NCBI GenBank assembly: GCA_026393275.1
Contig: JAPLAM010000009.1
Location: 1 to 38,904, forward strand
DNA from: Arthrobacter sp.
GTDB lineage: Bacteria > Actinomycetota > Actinomycetes > Actinomycetales > Micrococcaceae
Length of the DNA stretch: 38,904 nt
Direction of reading: 5' to 3'
Within the stretch, counting starts at the first letter, position 1, and every line of letters begins with the position of its first letter. The translations under genes were made by a program, and so were the position numbers. The notes beneath the pieces were generated by a model. It did not search any database. It saw only the letters and a list, made by a program, of their open reading frames with translations, and was not told where the DNA came from. Shown here one piece after another: positions 25,491 to 32,823 of this stretch.

Positions 25491-26507
25491 ATGGAAAAGC
25501 ACAAGCGTTACTCACTGTTGGCCAAGGTCCTGACGCCGGCCGTTGCCGGACTTACCCTGCTGTCGTTGGCCGCCTGTGGCGCCCCCAGCGCTGCGAGCAG
25601 TGCGACCAGCGGAGGATCGGAAGGCAAGACCTCGATCAAGGTGGTCGTAGCACCTATCCAGTTCGAAACGGCGTACGTCGCCAAGGAGAAGGGCTTCTTC
25701 GATGCAGCCGGCCTCACCGTCGAGATCGTCCCGGGCGCCGATCCCGCGGCCAACCTGGCGCAGACCGTGAGCGGACAGGCCGATATCACCACGGCGTCGT
25801 GGGGCGTCATGACAACCGCGACGGCCAAGGGCATGCCGGTGAAGGTGATTTCCGGTAACGGCGTGGTTGATCCCAACGTCGACAACTCCGGAATCCTCAT
25901 CCCCAAGAACAGCGGCATCAAGACCGTCGCCGATCTGAAAGGCAAGAACGTGGCCGTCGTCGGCGTGAACACCGGTGGCGACATCCCGATGCTCCAGGCG
26001 GCCGCAGCGGCAGGAATCGATCCCAAATCGATCACGGAAATCGCCGTCCCGTACGCGGGCATGCAGGCCGCGCTGGAACAGGGAACGGTTGATGCGGCGT
26101 TCGCGGCGGATACCTTCTACCACCAGCTCGTTGACGCGGGCTTCAAGAGCATCGCCAGCCCGGTGCGGGAGTTCCAGGGCAACATGCCCGTGACCGTCTG
26201 GGCTGCCACCGATGCATGGCTCAAGAGCAATCCGGGGACTGCCAAGAAGTTCAACGACGCAATGACCAAGGCCGCCGCGTTCTACACGGACCCGGCCAAC
26301 GTCAAGGCAATCGTGGACATCACCGCCCGGATCAAGCAGGTTGACGCTTCGAAGGTCAACCCCAAGGCCTACGTTCCGGTGAACGTCTCCATCAACCTGG
26401 CGACCGGACAGGCCGGCATCGATGCCATGAAGGACCTCGGGTTTGTCACCAAGCCGTTGACCGCCGAAGCCATGCTCTGGGCCGACGCCCCGCGCTTCGC
26501 CAAGTAA
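25491..26507 (+). CDS. ABC transporter substrate-binding lipoprotein (NitT/TauT type)
   Basis: The 338-residue product has a lipoprotein signal (hydrophobic 8-28, lipobox LAAC with Cys29), so it is anchored outside the membrane. The mature part matches the NMT1/SsuA/TauA substrate-binding family: APIQFETAYVAKEKGFFDAAGLTVEIVPG, a QTVSGQADITTASWGVM block and TVADLKGKNVAVVG. These bind nitrate, sulfonates, taurine, riboflavin precursors or aromatic carboxylates. The ATG at 25491 has GAGGAGA 6 bases upstream. It heads a run of seven genes on the same strand (25491-31971). In this context the cargo may be the pathway's aromatic substrate or a sulfonated or carboxylated derivative. Confidence 0.9.
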   Translation: MEKHKRYSLLAKVLTPAVAGLTLLSLAACGAPSAASSATSGGSEGKTSIKVVVAPIQFETAYVAKEKGFFDAAGLTVEIVPGADPAANLAQTVSGQADITTASWGVMTTATAKGMPVKVISGNGVVDPNVDNSGILIPKNSGIKTVADLKGKNVAVVGVNTGGDIPMLQAAAAAGIDPKSITEIAVPYAGMQAALEQGTVDAAFAADTFYHQLVDAGFKSIASPVREFQGNMPVTVWAATDAWLKSNPGTAKKFNDAMTKAAAFYTDPANVKAIVDITARIKQVDASKVNPKAYVPVNVSINLATGQAGIDAMKDLGFVTKPLTAEAMLWADAPRFAK

Positions 26508-26545
26508 GGCTGCACGGGCACCACGAACATGACGGAGAGATCGAT

Positions 26546-27325
26546 ATGAAGACAAGCACAAAGTCGCTGGACTGGGGTCTGAACGCCCAGCGGCTGTTGG
26601 CGGTAGCCGTACTCCTGGCCATCTGGCAGGTGGTCATCTGGAGCGGCACACTGCCTTCGATGACGCCGGGCGTCGCCGCCCTGGCATCCTCCATCGGGGA
26701 GGCAGTGGCGTCGGCAACGTTCTGGTCAGCCTTGGCGCAGACGATGGCGGCGGCGGTCAGCGGCTGGCTGATCGCCGTGGTGGCCGGGACCGTGCTCGGA
26801 TTGCTGATCGGCTCTGTCCGCGTGCTGGACCGCTCGACGTCGATCCTGATCGACTTCGGGCGTTCTTTCCCCGTACTGGCACTGATGCCGGTGGTCATCA
26901 TGCTCCTGGGTGCAACCGCACAGATGGAGACCGTCGTCGTCGCCCTGTCCTGCCTCTGGCCGGTATTGGTGCAGACAATTTACGGGGCCCGGCGGATGGA
27001 GGCGGCGGTGGTGGATACGGTGCAGATCTTCCAGATTCCGGCGTTCCTGCGGTTCCGCCGGGTGCTGCTCCCGAGTGCCACACCTTTTATTGCCACCGGG
27101 ATCCGGATCGCCGCCTCGATCTCCATCCTTGTCGCCGTCGGCGTGGAGGTGCTGAGCCAGACGCCGGGTATCGGCCGGCAGATCACCCTTGCACAGCAAG
27201 CGCAGCGGTGGGATTCGGCCTTTGCTTACCTCTTCTTCGCCGGGTTGGTGGGCTGGGGCATCGCCAGCCTGCTGCATTTCGCTGAAGGCCGGATCCTCAA
27301 ATGGAATAGGCAGACCAATGACTGA
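26546..27325 (+). CDS. ABC transporter permease 1 (NitT/TauT type)
   Basis: A 259-residue inner-membrane permease with about six helices. The EAA loop that meets the ATPase is visible as EAAVVDTVQIFQIPAFLRFRRVLLPSATPF (about 152-180), with the family FRRVLLP motif. A GRSFPVLALMPVVIMLLG segment in the middle is typical of SsuC/TauC permeases. The ATG has GGAGAG about 6 bases upstream. The gene follows the binding protein by 38 bases, and its stop overlaps the next permease by 8 bases. Confidence 0.9.
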   Translation: MKTSTKSLDWGLNAQRLLAVAVLLAIWQVVIWSGTLPSMTPGVAALASSIGEAVASATFWSALAQTMAAAVSGWLIAVVAGTVLGLLIGSVRVLDRSTSILIDFGRSFPVLALMPVVIMLLGATAQMETVVVALSCLWPVLVQTIYGARRMEAAVVDTVQIFQIPAFLRFRRVLLPSATPFIATGIRIAASISILVAVGVEVLSQTPGIGRQITLAQQAQRWDSAFAYLFFAGLVGWGIASLLHFAEGRILKWNRQTND

Positions 27326-28169
27326 TACCGCACTCCGCCCCGAATCAAAGACGGGGACCCCGGCCCGGCCCAGGCGGTCAAAGGTGGAGCGCGTGCGCAG
27401 CCGTCCCGCACAGCTGGCCTTGAACATATTGCAGCGCACGTGGTTGATCGTCGTCGTGTTTGCCGTTTGGTGGATTGCGACGGCAGACAGTACGAACGTC
27501 TTTATCCCTTCGCTCGAGTCGATCCTGACCAGCCTGTTCCGTGACCTCAGCAACGGCGTGATCGCCTCGGGAGCGGCCTACAGCCTGGGCAACCTGGCTG
27601 CCGGCCTCCTGATCGCGGTGGCTGTCGGGATCGTCGGGGGACTGATCCTCGGCGAGACGAAGCGGCTGCGGGAAATCGTGGATCCGGTGATCCACTTCTT
27701 CCGGTCGGTTCCGCAGGCGGCCCTGGTTCCCCTGATCATTGGTGCGTTCGGGATCGGACAGGGACCGAAGATCTATACGATCGCCTTCGCCTGCATGTGG
27801 CCGGTGCTGCTGAACACCATCGACGGTGTCCTGGGCGTGGAACCGACCATCCGGAAGTTCTCCAAGGTCTACCGCATCCCGCGGGGCCTGCATTTCCGCA
27901 AGGTGGTGCTCCCGGCGGCGCTGCCGCAGATCGTGGCCGGCGTTCGCGTGGCGCTTCCGATTGGAATCACGGTGATGGTGGTGAGCGAACTTTTCGCCGC
28001 CAACAAGGGCTTGGGTTTCTACATCCTCAATTCCTCCGCGACCTTCATGGTGCCGGAGACGTGGGCCGGGGCGCTGCTCGTCGGCGTCATCGGATATATC
28101 CTCTCCCTCCTGTTCATCGTCCTTGAACGCAGGATCCTGGGCTGGTACTTCAAGTCAGGCGCAAAATGA
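27318..28169 (+). CDS. ABC transporter permease 2 (NitT/TauT type)
   Basis: The 283-residue second permease has a basic N-terminal stretch (PARPRRSKVERVRSR) and about six helices. Its EAA loop reads FSKVYRIPRGLHFRKVVLPAALPQIV (about 186-211), and FRSVPQAALVPLIIGAFG precedes it, as in SsuC-like proteins. It starts 8 bases inside the first permease gene, so the two are probably co-translated and form a heterodimeric channel. An in-frame upstream ATG (27189) would lie deep in permease 1 and is rejected. Confidence 0.9.
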   Translation: MTDTALRPESKTGTPARPRRSKVERVRSRPAQLALNILQRTWLIVVVFAVWWIATADSTNVFIPSLESILTSLFRDLSNGVIASGAAYSLGNLAAGLLIAVAVGIVGGLILGETKRLREIVDPVIHFFRSVPQAALVPLIIGAFGIGQGPKIYTIAFACMWPVLLNTIDGVLGVEPTIRKFSKVYRIPRGLHFRKVVLPAALPQIVAGVRVALPIGITVMVVSELFAANKGLGFYILNSSATFMVPETWAGALLVGVIGYILSLLFIVLERRILGWYFKSGAK

Positions 28170-28204
28170 CACTTCCGATCCAACAGAAATACGAAGGAGC
28201 TCCC

Positions 28205-29011
28205 ATGGCCATTCAGGCAGCACTCGAGGAGGAGCAGGTGGCAACGACGCCGCTGCTCCAGGTCCAAGGGCTGACGATGAGTTACGGCGTCGGTGACTCC
28301 GAGAACAAGATCCTGAGTGATCTGAATCTTGAGGTGAACGACGGCGAATTCGTCTCCATCGTCGGTCCGTCCGGTGTTGGCAAGACCACCCTGCTGCGGT
28401 GCCTCTCGGGCCTCATCCAACCCCGGAGCGGCACCGTGAGCGTGGGCGGGGAAACTATCAACGGCCCCCACCGGGACCTGGCCGTAGTCTTCCAGGACTA
28501 CAGCCGCTCACTGATGCCCTGGATGACCACGCTGGAGAATGTGGCCTTTCCGTTGCAGGGTCGCGGGGTGGGCAAGAAAGAGCGGAACGAAACCGCCGAG
28601 AACAACCTTGCGGCGGTGGGCCTTGCCGGCCAGGGCCACAAGTATCCGTGGGAAATGTCAGGCGGCATGCAGCAGCGCGTGGCAATTGCCCGGGCCTTGG
28701 CCTACAACGCCAAGGTCCTGCTGATGGACGAACCGTTCGCGTCCGTGGACGCTCAGACCAGGTTTGACCTTGAGGACCTCGTGATCGATCTCCAGGCGTC
28801 TTTGGGAGTCACCATCATCCTGGTCACACACGACATCGACGAAGCGTTGTACCTGGCGGACAAGGTGATCGTCCTGGCGGAGAAGCCCGCCACCGTGGTG
28901 GACGTCATCGAGACCGGGTTCGGCGACCATCGCGACCAGGTCGAAACCAAGGCGGACCCGCGTTTTGCCGAGGCGCGGGCGCGCATCCTCCACCGACTGC
29001 GGGACCACTAG
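28205..29011 (+). CDS. ABC transporter ATP-binding protein (NitT/TauT type)
   Basis: A 268-residue ATPase with all motifs: Walker A GPSGVGKTT (54-62), Q-loop VFQDYSRSLMPWMTT, signature MSGGMQQRVAIARAL, Walker B VLLMDEPFASVD and the H-loop VTHDIDEAL. The DYSRSLMPW/TTLENV stretch and DAQTRFDLEDLV are typical of SsuB/TauB-type importers. I chose the ATG at 28205 with GAAGGAGC just upstream over the ATG at 28166, which overlaps the permease stop but lacks a ribosome site. It drives import by the two permeases and the lipoprotein upstream. Confidence 0.92.
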   Translation: MAIQAALEEEQVATTPLLQVQGLTMSYGVGDSENKILSDLNLEVNDGEFVSIVGPSGVGKTTLLRCLSGLIQPRSGTVSVGGETINGPHRDLAVVFQDYSRSLMPWMTTLENVAFPLQGRGVGKKERNETAENNLAAVGLAGQGHKYPWEMSGGMQQRVAIARALAYNAKVLLMDEPFASVDAQTRFDLEDLVIDLQASLGVTIILVTHDIDEALYLADKVIVLAEKPATVVDVIETGFGDHRDQVETKADPRFAEARARILHRLRDH

Positions 29012-29036
29012 TGCCAGCCTGCCGAGAGGACGCGAA

Positions 29037-29957
29037 GTGAAACTGGGAACCATCGAACGCCCCGGAGGCAGCGCCGTCGTCGTACAAGCAGGCGAGCACG
29101 AGGTGGCTGTCTTGCCGGGCTTCAGCAGCGTGGACGAAGTAGTGCAGACAGACGAGGCCACGTGGCGGGCGGCGGCCGCCGAGGCCTTGCGCAGCGGGCA
29201 ACGGCTGCCATCCGCCGAGCTGTCCTGGCTGCCGCCGGTGGTCCGGCCCGGCAAGATCCTCTGCGTCGCGCTCAACAACAGCGCGAACCCCGATCGCATC
29301 ATGTCCGGTCCGGACACTCCCGCGATGTTCGTCAAGCCGTCCTCCTCCTTGGTGGGGCACGGCAAGCCGATTGTCACGAAGCCTTCCTATGGGCGGGTTC
29401 ATCCCGAGCCGGAGCTCGCCGTGGTCGTGGGCACCGGCGGGGCCGACATCGCAGAGGACGACGCCCTGAAACACGTCTTCGGTTACACGATCATCAACGA
29501 CATCACCTCGCCAACCATGCGCGATACGGATACCTTCCACTACCGGGCGATCCATCCGAGTACGGAAGAACCCGAGGGTGTCCGATACGTGGATAGCTGG
29601 GTGAGCTACCCTGCCCGGTACAAGGGATCTGACACTTTCGGGCCGCTCGGTCCCTGGGTCGCAACGGCCGAGGATATCCCGGACCCGCACGCGCTCCGCA
29701 TCACGTGCAGCCACGACGGCCGAGTGGTGACGGACGATAACACCGCCAACCTCCGCTTTAGCGTGGCCCAGGTTATCGCCTTCGCCTCCGAGTACCTTGC
29801 GCTGGAACCAGGTGATGTCATCGCCATGGGTACGGCACTGCGCCGGTCCGCCAAGGGAGGCGCCGTGCAGAACCTCGACCTCGCCAAGGTGGGCGGCTCC
29901 GTGGCAGTTGAAATCGAGGGGATCGGGGTGCTCTCCAACCCCGTGGAGTGCCGGTGA
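29037..29957 (+). CDS. Fumarylacetoacetate hydrolase (FAH)-family protein
   Basis: The 306-residue product carries the FAH C-terminal fold used by fumarylacetoacetase, 2-hydroxyhepta-2,4-dienedioate hydratases/isomerases and acylpyruvases. PGKILCVALNNSANPDR (71-87) is the family's KILCVGxNYxxH region with the Tyr/His replaced. HPEPELAVVVG (122-132) supplies metal ligands Glu125/Glu127, and YTIINDITSP (150-159) supplies an Asp. MGTALRRSAKGG replaces the usual TGTPxGVG loop. The start is a GTG at 29037 with GAGAGGA 6 bases upstream. It overlaps the next gene by four bases (GTGA). In meta-cleavage pathways this family hydrates, isomerises or cleaves the ring-opened acid; which of these applies here is open. 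Confidence 0.85.
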   Translation: MKLGTIERPGGSAVVVQAGEHEVAVLPGFSSVDEVVQTDEATWRAAAAEALRSGQRLPSAELSWLPPVVRPGKILCVALNNSANPDRIMSGPDTPAMFVKPSSSLVGHGKPIVTKPSYGRVHPEPELAVVVGTGGADIAEDDALKHVFGYTIINDITSPTMRDTDTFHYRAIHPSTEEPEGVRYVDSWVSYPARYKGSDTFGPLGPWVATAEDIPDPHALRITCSHDGRVVTDDNTANLRFSVAQVIAFASEYLALEPGDVIAMGTALRRSAKGGAVQNLDLAKVGGSVAVEIEGIGVLSNPVECR

Positions 29958-30406
29958 CAGTTTTGACTCCGGAGCACCGCGCCGCCATTGGCGATCTCAA
30001 TGCGAGGTTCGCCTGGGCACTTGACCTGAAGGAATACGACTCGCTGCGGGACCTCTTCACCCCTGACTGCCACTATGCCAGCACGGGCGGGGAGTTCTTC
30101 GGGGTGGACCAGCTCATCGAATCCTTCCGCGCTCGCACCGGCACCCGCACCACACGCCACGGTCTGGGCAACCTGCTGTTGGACGGGGTCACAGCGTCCA
30201 CGGTGAACGGGCGGGGGAGCTGGCACACGTTTGCGAGCAACGCCGAACCACCCCAGGGCGTGGACGTGTACATGGTGGCGGACTTCCGCGATAGGTATGT
30301 CCTCGCCAAGGGAACCTGGCGCATCGCCGAACGTCTCATCTCGCCGGTCTTCCGAAGGCCCGAGCTCGGGCCGCCCGCCACCACCAGCCCTCCAGGAAGG
30401 ATCTGA
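29954..30406 (+). CDS. NTF2-like / SnoaL-like small protein
   Basis: A 150-residue protein of the NTF2-like superfamily: an initial helix (EHRAAIGDLNARFAWALDLKEYDSLRDLF), a TPDCHY strand pair and the TRHGLGNLLLDG core with His, ending with DRYVLAKGTWRIAERLISPVF. This matches the SnoaL_4 subgroup, often linked to aromatic ring-hydroxylating dioxygenase beta subunits or to isomerases and dehydratases. No large oxygenase subunit is near, so it may be an isomerase or hydratase. The start is a GTG at 29954 that overlaps the FAH stop by four bases, with GGAG 5 bases upstream. The C terminus is Pro-rich and likely disordered. Confidence 0.83.
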   Translation: MTVLTPEHRAAIGDLNARFAWALDLKEYDSLRDLFTPDCHYASTGGEFFGVDQLIESFRARTGTRTTRHGLGNLLLDGVTASTVNGRGSWHTFASNAEPPQGVDVYMVADFRDRYVLAKGTWRIAERLISPVFRRPELGPPATTSPPGRI

Positions 30407-30407
30407 C

Positions 30408-31382
30408 ATGCTTGACGACGACGCCGAGAGGGTCCGGGATCTGGCACACCTCGGTCACGTATCGCTTCTAACGCCCGACCTTGACCAGACGCGCCACTAT
30501 TTCGTCGGATTGCTCGGCATGGACGTCGTCGAGGAGTCCGGCGACTCGCTTTATTTGCGCGCCTACGGCGACTACGAGCGGTGGAGCCTGAAACTCACTC
30601 GTTCCCAACACGCTGGGGCCGAGTACGTTTCCTGGCGTGCGGTCAGTCCTCGGGCCTTGCGGCGGCGCGTCGCCTGGCTCGAGGACAATGGACACGCCGG
30701 AAGGTGGGTCCCCGCCGAACTTGGTAAAGGCCGCGCCTACGAGTTCGAGGACCCGGACGGCCACACCTTCCGCCTGTATTACGAGACGGAGCGCTACGCG
30801 GCGCCCGACGGGAAACGCGCGGTTATCCCCGTGAACGTGCAGGCCTACGCCGGGCGGGGAGCGAACGTCCACCGCCTTGACCACATCAATCTCCTCGCAC
30901 AGGACGTACGCGGCTGCCGGGAATTTTGGGAGGCCGGGTTCGGGCTACGCACCTACGAGATCATCCAGGACTCCACCGGCCAGTCAGAGGTCGGTGCTTG
31001 GATGAGCAGCTCCATCCAAGGTCACGAGCTGATCTACACCCAGGAAAAGACAACCGGCAGCGGCCGGCTGCATCATCTTGCCTATGCCGTGGACACGCGC
31101 GAAGAGGTGCTCCGGGCGGCGGACATCATGGCCGACGCCGGCATCTACATCGAGGCGGGCCCCTCCCGGCATACCGCGATCCAGGGCTTCTACCTCTACA
31201 CCCGCGAACCTGGCGGGAACCGCATTGAAGTGGCAAATGGCGGCTACCTCGTCTTTGCCCCGGACGCGCAGCCGTATGTTTGGACTGCTGCAGAGTGGGC
31301 CGCCAAGCCGGGGTGGGGAGCGGTGATACCGCCGGAGTTCCATATCTACGGCACGCCCGTGGCGGAGGTGGCCCATGTCTAG
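30408..31382 (+). CDS. Type I extradiol (catechol 2,3-dioxygenase-like) ring-cleavage enzyme
   Basis: The 324-residue product has two VOC modules. The C-terminal one has His159 (LDHINLL), His222/223 (LHHLAYAV) and Glu274 (GGNRIEV), the metal triad of catechol 2,3-dioxygenase. The stretch 255-274 (HTAIQGFYLYTREPGGNRIE) nearly fits the PROSITE extradiol signature, including the catalytic His and Tyr region. It would open a catechol-type ring using Fe(II) and O2. The N-terminal module (GHVSLLTPDLDQTRHYFV) is ligand-free as usual. ATG at 30408 has GGAAGGA 6 bases upstream, and its stop overlaps the CMD-family gene by 8 bases. It differs clearly from the other extradiol protein at 17011, so they may act on different substrates or steps. 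Confidence 0.88.
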   Translation: MLDDDAERVRDLAHLGHVSLLTPDLDQTRHYFVGLLGMDVVEESGDSLYLRAYGDYERWSLKLTRSQHAGAEYVSWRAVSPRALRRRVAWLEDNGHAGRWVPAELGKGRAYEFEDPDGHTFRLYYETERYAAPDGKRAVIPVNVQAYAGRGANVHRLDHINLLAQDVRGCREFWEAGFGLRTYEIIQDSTGQSEVGAWMSSSIQGHELIYTQEKTTGSGRLHHLAYAVDTREEVLRAADIMADAGIYIEAGPSRHTAIQGFYLYTREPGGNRIEVANGGYLVFAPDAQPYVWTAAEWAAKPGWGAVIPPEFHIYGTPVAEVAHV

Positions 31383-31971
31383 GCCCGGCAACGCGCGGGT
31401 CCCGCTGCGACCGCCCGGCGAGCTCGACGACGGCCAGCTCGCCCTGTACAACCGCATCGTCGGGGGACCACGCCAGTCCCAGGCGGGCCAGATCCCAATC
31501 GTTGACCGCTCCGGTGCACTCCTCGGGCCCTTCGGGCTCATGACCATCGCCCCGGAGATAGGCGATGCGATCCAGGCCGTGGGAGCCGCCCTGCGGTTCG
31601 CCAGCAGCCTCGAGGACCTGGTGCGCGAAGCGGCCATCCTGTTGGTCGCCACCCGCCACAGTTGCGAATTCGAGTGGTACGCGCATGCCGGGGCGGCCCG
31701 CGCGGCCGGACTCGACGACGGGCAGCTCGCGGCACTGGGCGAACTGCGGATCCCGCAGGGATTGCAGCCGGCGCAGCGGGCTGCCCTGGGGGTCATGCTG
31801 GCCCTACTGGAGGACCAGTCGCTAGGCGACGCGCAGTACCACGACGCCGTCGACATTCTTGGAGAGCGACAGCTCGCCGAGCTCGTCTGGCTGTGCGGGT
31901 ACTACAGCCAACTGGCCCTGGCGCTCGCCGTTTTTCGTCCTCCGATGCCGGCTGCGGCTCCGGGCGCCTAA
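31375..31971 (+). CDS. Carboxymuconolactone decarboxylase (CMD)-family protein
   Basis: A 198-residue all-helical protein of the CMD/AhpD superfamily. REAAILLVATRHSCEFEWYAHAG (about 82-104) is the family's core helix with the Cys and His motif, and an upstream LGPFGLMTIAPEIGD block is usual for gamma-carboxymuconolactone decarboxylase-like proteins. There is a single Cys in the core, not the CxxC of AhpD peroxidase partners, so a lyase/decarboxylase role on a muconolactone-like or ring-cleaved acid is more likely than peroxidase. The ATG at 31375 has GGAGGTG 5 bases upstream and lies inside the dioxygenase stop. It ends the operon, nine bases from the convergent GntR stop. Confidence 0.84.
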   Translation: MSRPGNARVPLRPPGELDDGQLALYNRIVGGPRQSQAGQIPIVDRSGALLGPFGLMTIAPEIGDAIQAVGAALRFASSLEDLVREAAILLVATRHSCEFEWYAHAGAARAAGLDDGQLAALGELRIPQGLQPAQRAALGVMLALLEDQSLGDAQYHDAVDILGERQLAELVWLCGYYSQLALALAVFRPPMPAAAPGA

Positions 31972-31989
31972 GCTTTGCGCCTAGGCTTT
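31964..31989. repeat. Tandem 13-base duplication across the CMD and GntR stops
   Basis: GCGCCTAAGCTTT (31964-31976) is followed directly by GCGCCTAGGCTTT (31977-31989), with one mismatch. The first copy contains the CMD stop and the second contains the GntR stop on the other strand. It looks like a recent slippage duplication or a selected arrangement of the tails. Confidence 0.7.
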
Positions 31990-32700
31990 GGCCTTCTCGA
32001 GTCCGGGCTCGGCTGCTTCCTTCTCGACTCCGGATTCCAGGATGGCTTTCAGCGTGATCTCGTAGTGGTTCCGGATGAGCCGGGAGGCGAGACCCGCATT
32101 CCGGTCCAACGCGGCGGCCATAATGTCGCGGTGCTCCTGTGCGATGTCGCGGTCCATGAATCGGGTGGCGCGGCCGGCCCAGCGGCCGTACAGCTGTGCC
32201 AGGTCGGACAGGGTGGAGGCGAGGTCGATCAGCACCGGCACGCCACAGGCTTCGAGCAGTTTGGCGTGGAACGCCTGGTGCGCGCGGTCCCACGCTTCCG
32301 TCAGCTCGCCGTTTGCGCTCTCCTCGCGGTAGGGAGTGCGCTCCAGCGTATGGTGGGCCGCGATGAGCTCCGATTCCCAAGCGAGGTCCCCGCGCTTGAC
32401 GGCCAACCCGATCCCGAACTCTTCCGAGACGCAGCGCAGTTCCGTGATGTCCTTGATCTCGTCCAAGGAGAGCGTAGGAACGAAGAACCCGCGGTTGGGT
32501 TTGAGTATCACCAGGCGGTCTCCAACCAGCCGCGTCAGCGCCTCACGGATTACGGTGCTGCTGGTCTTGTAGTGCTTGGTGAGTGCCACCAGCTGCAGCT
32601 TGTCACCGGCGCCCCAGCGGCCAGCCAGGATGTCATCCCGCAGCGAGTCACGGATCTGCGTGCTGAGGGTCTCAGACTCGATACTTTTCGACATGTGCAT
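31981..32700 (-). CDS. GntR-family regulator, FadR/FCD subgroup
   Basis: A 239-residue regulator: an N-terminal winged HTH (about 10-75; LRDDILAGRWGAGDKLQLVALTKHYKTSSTVIREAL) and a C-terminal FCD effector domain (about 85-225), with a metal/ligand-type pattern of Asp and several His (AAHHTLE, DRAHQAFHAKL, EHRDIM, RNHYE). FCD regulators usually repress catabolic genes until a carboxylic-acid metabolite binds. The start is the ATG at 32700 with GAGG about 7 bases upstream, close to the divergent BVMO gene (123 bases), its probable target along with itself. Confidence 0.88.
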   Translation of the reverse strand: MHMSKSIESETLSTQIRDSLRDDILAGRWGAGDKLQLVALTKHYKTSSTVIREALTRLVGDRLVILKPNRGFFVPTLSLDEIKDITELRCVSEEFGIGLAVKRGDLAWESELIAAHHTLERTPYREESANGELTEAWDRAHQAFHAKLLEACGVPVLIDLASTLSDLAQLYGRWAGRATRFMDRDIAQEHRDIMAAALDRNAGLASRLIRNHYEITLKAILESGVEKEAAEPGLEKAKA

Positions 32701-32733
32701 TATTGTACCTCACAGCAAATTATGTTTTCTTTA

Positions 32734-32761
32734 TTGACTTATGCAATTTCACTCCTAGAAT
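32734..32761 (+). promoter_or_regulatory. Probable promoter of the BVMO-esterase unit
   Basis: TTGACT (32734-32739) and TAGAAT (32756-32761) are separated by 16 bases; each matches the vegetative consensus in 5 of 6 positions. The gap is AT-rich and lies between the divergent GntR and BVMO genes. An operator for the GntR protein probably overlaps it, but I could not define one. Confidence 0.55.
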
Positions 32762-32823
32762 TGGATGAGCATACGGAGAGACCTGAATCACAACAGACCC
32801 CGTCATTACCAAGGAGAACCGCC

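Noticed and set aside
31975..32823. In-frame upstream extension of the BVMO to 946 codons
   Set aside because: It runs antisense over the GntR gene and the promoter, has no start signal, and the GTG at 32824 has a strong ribosome site and gives the expected HAPMO length.
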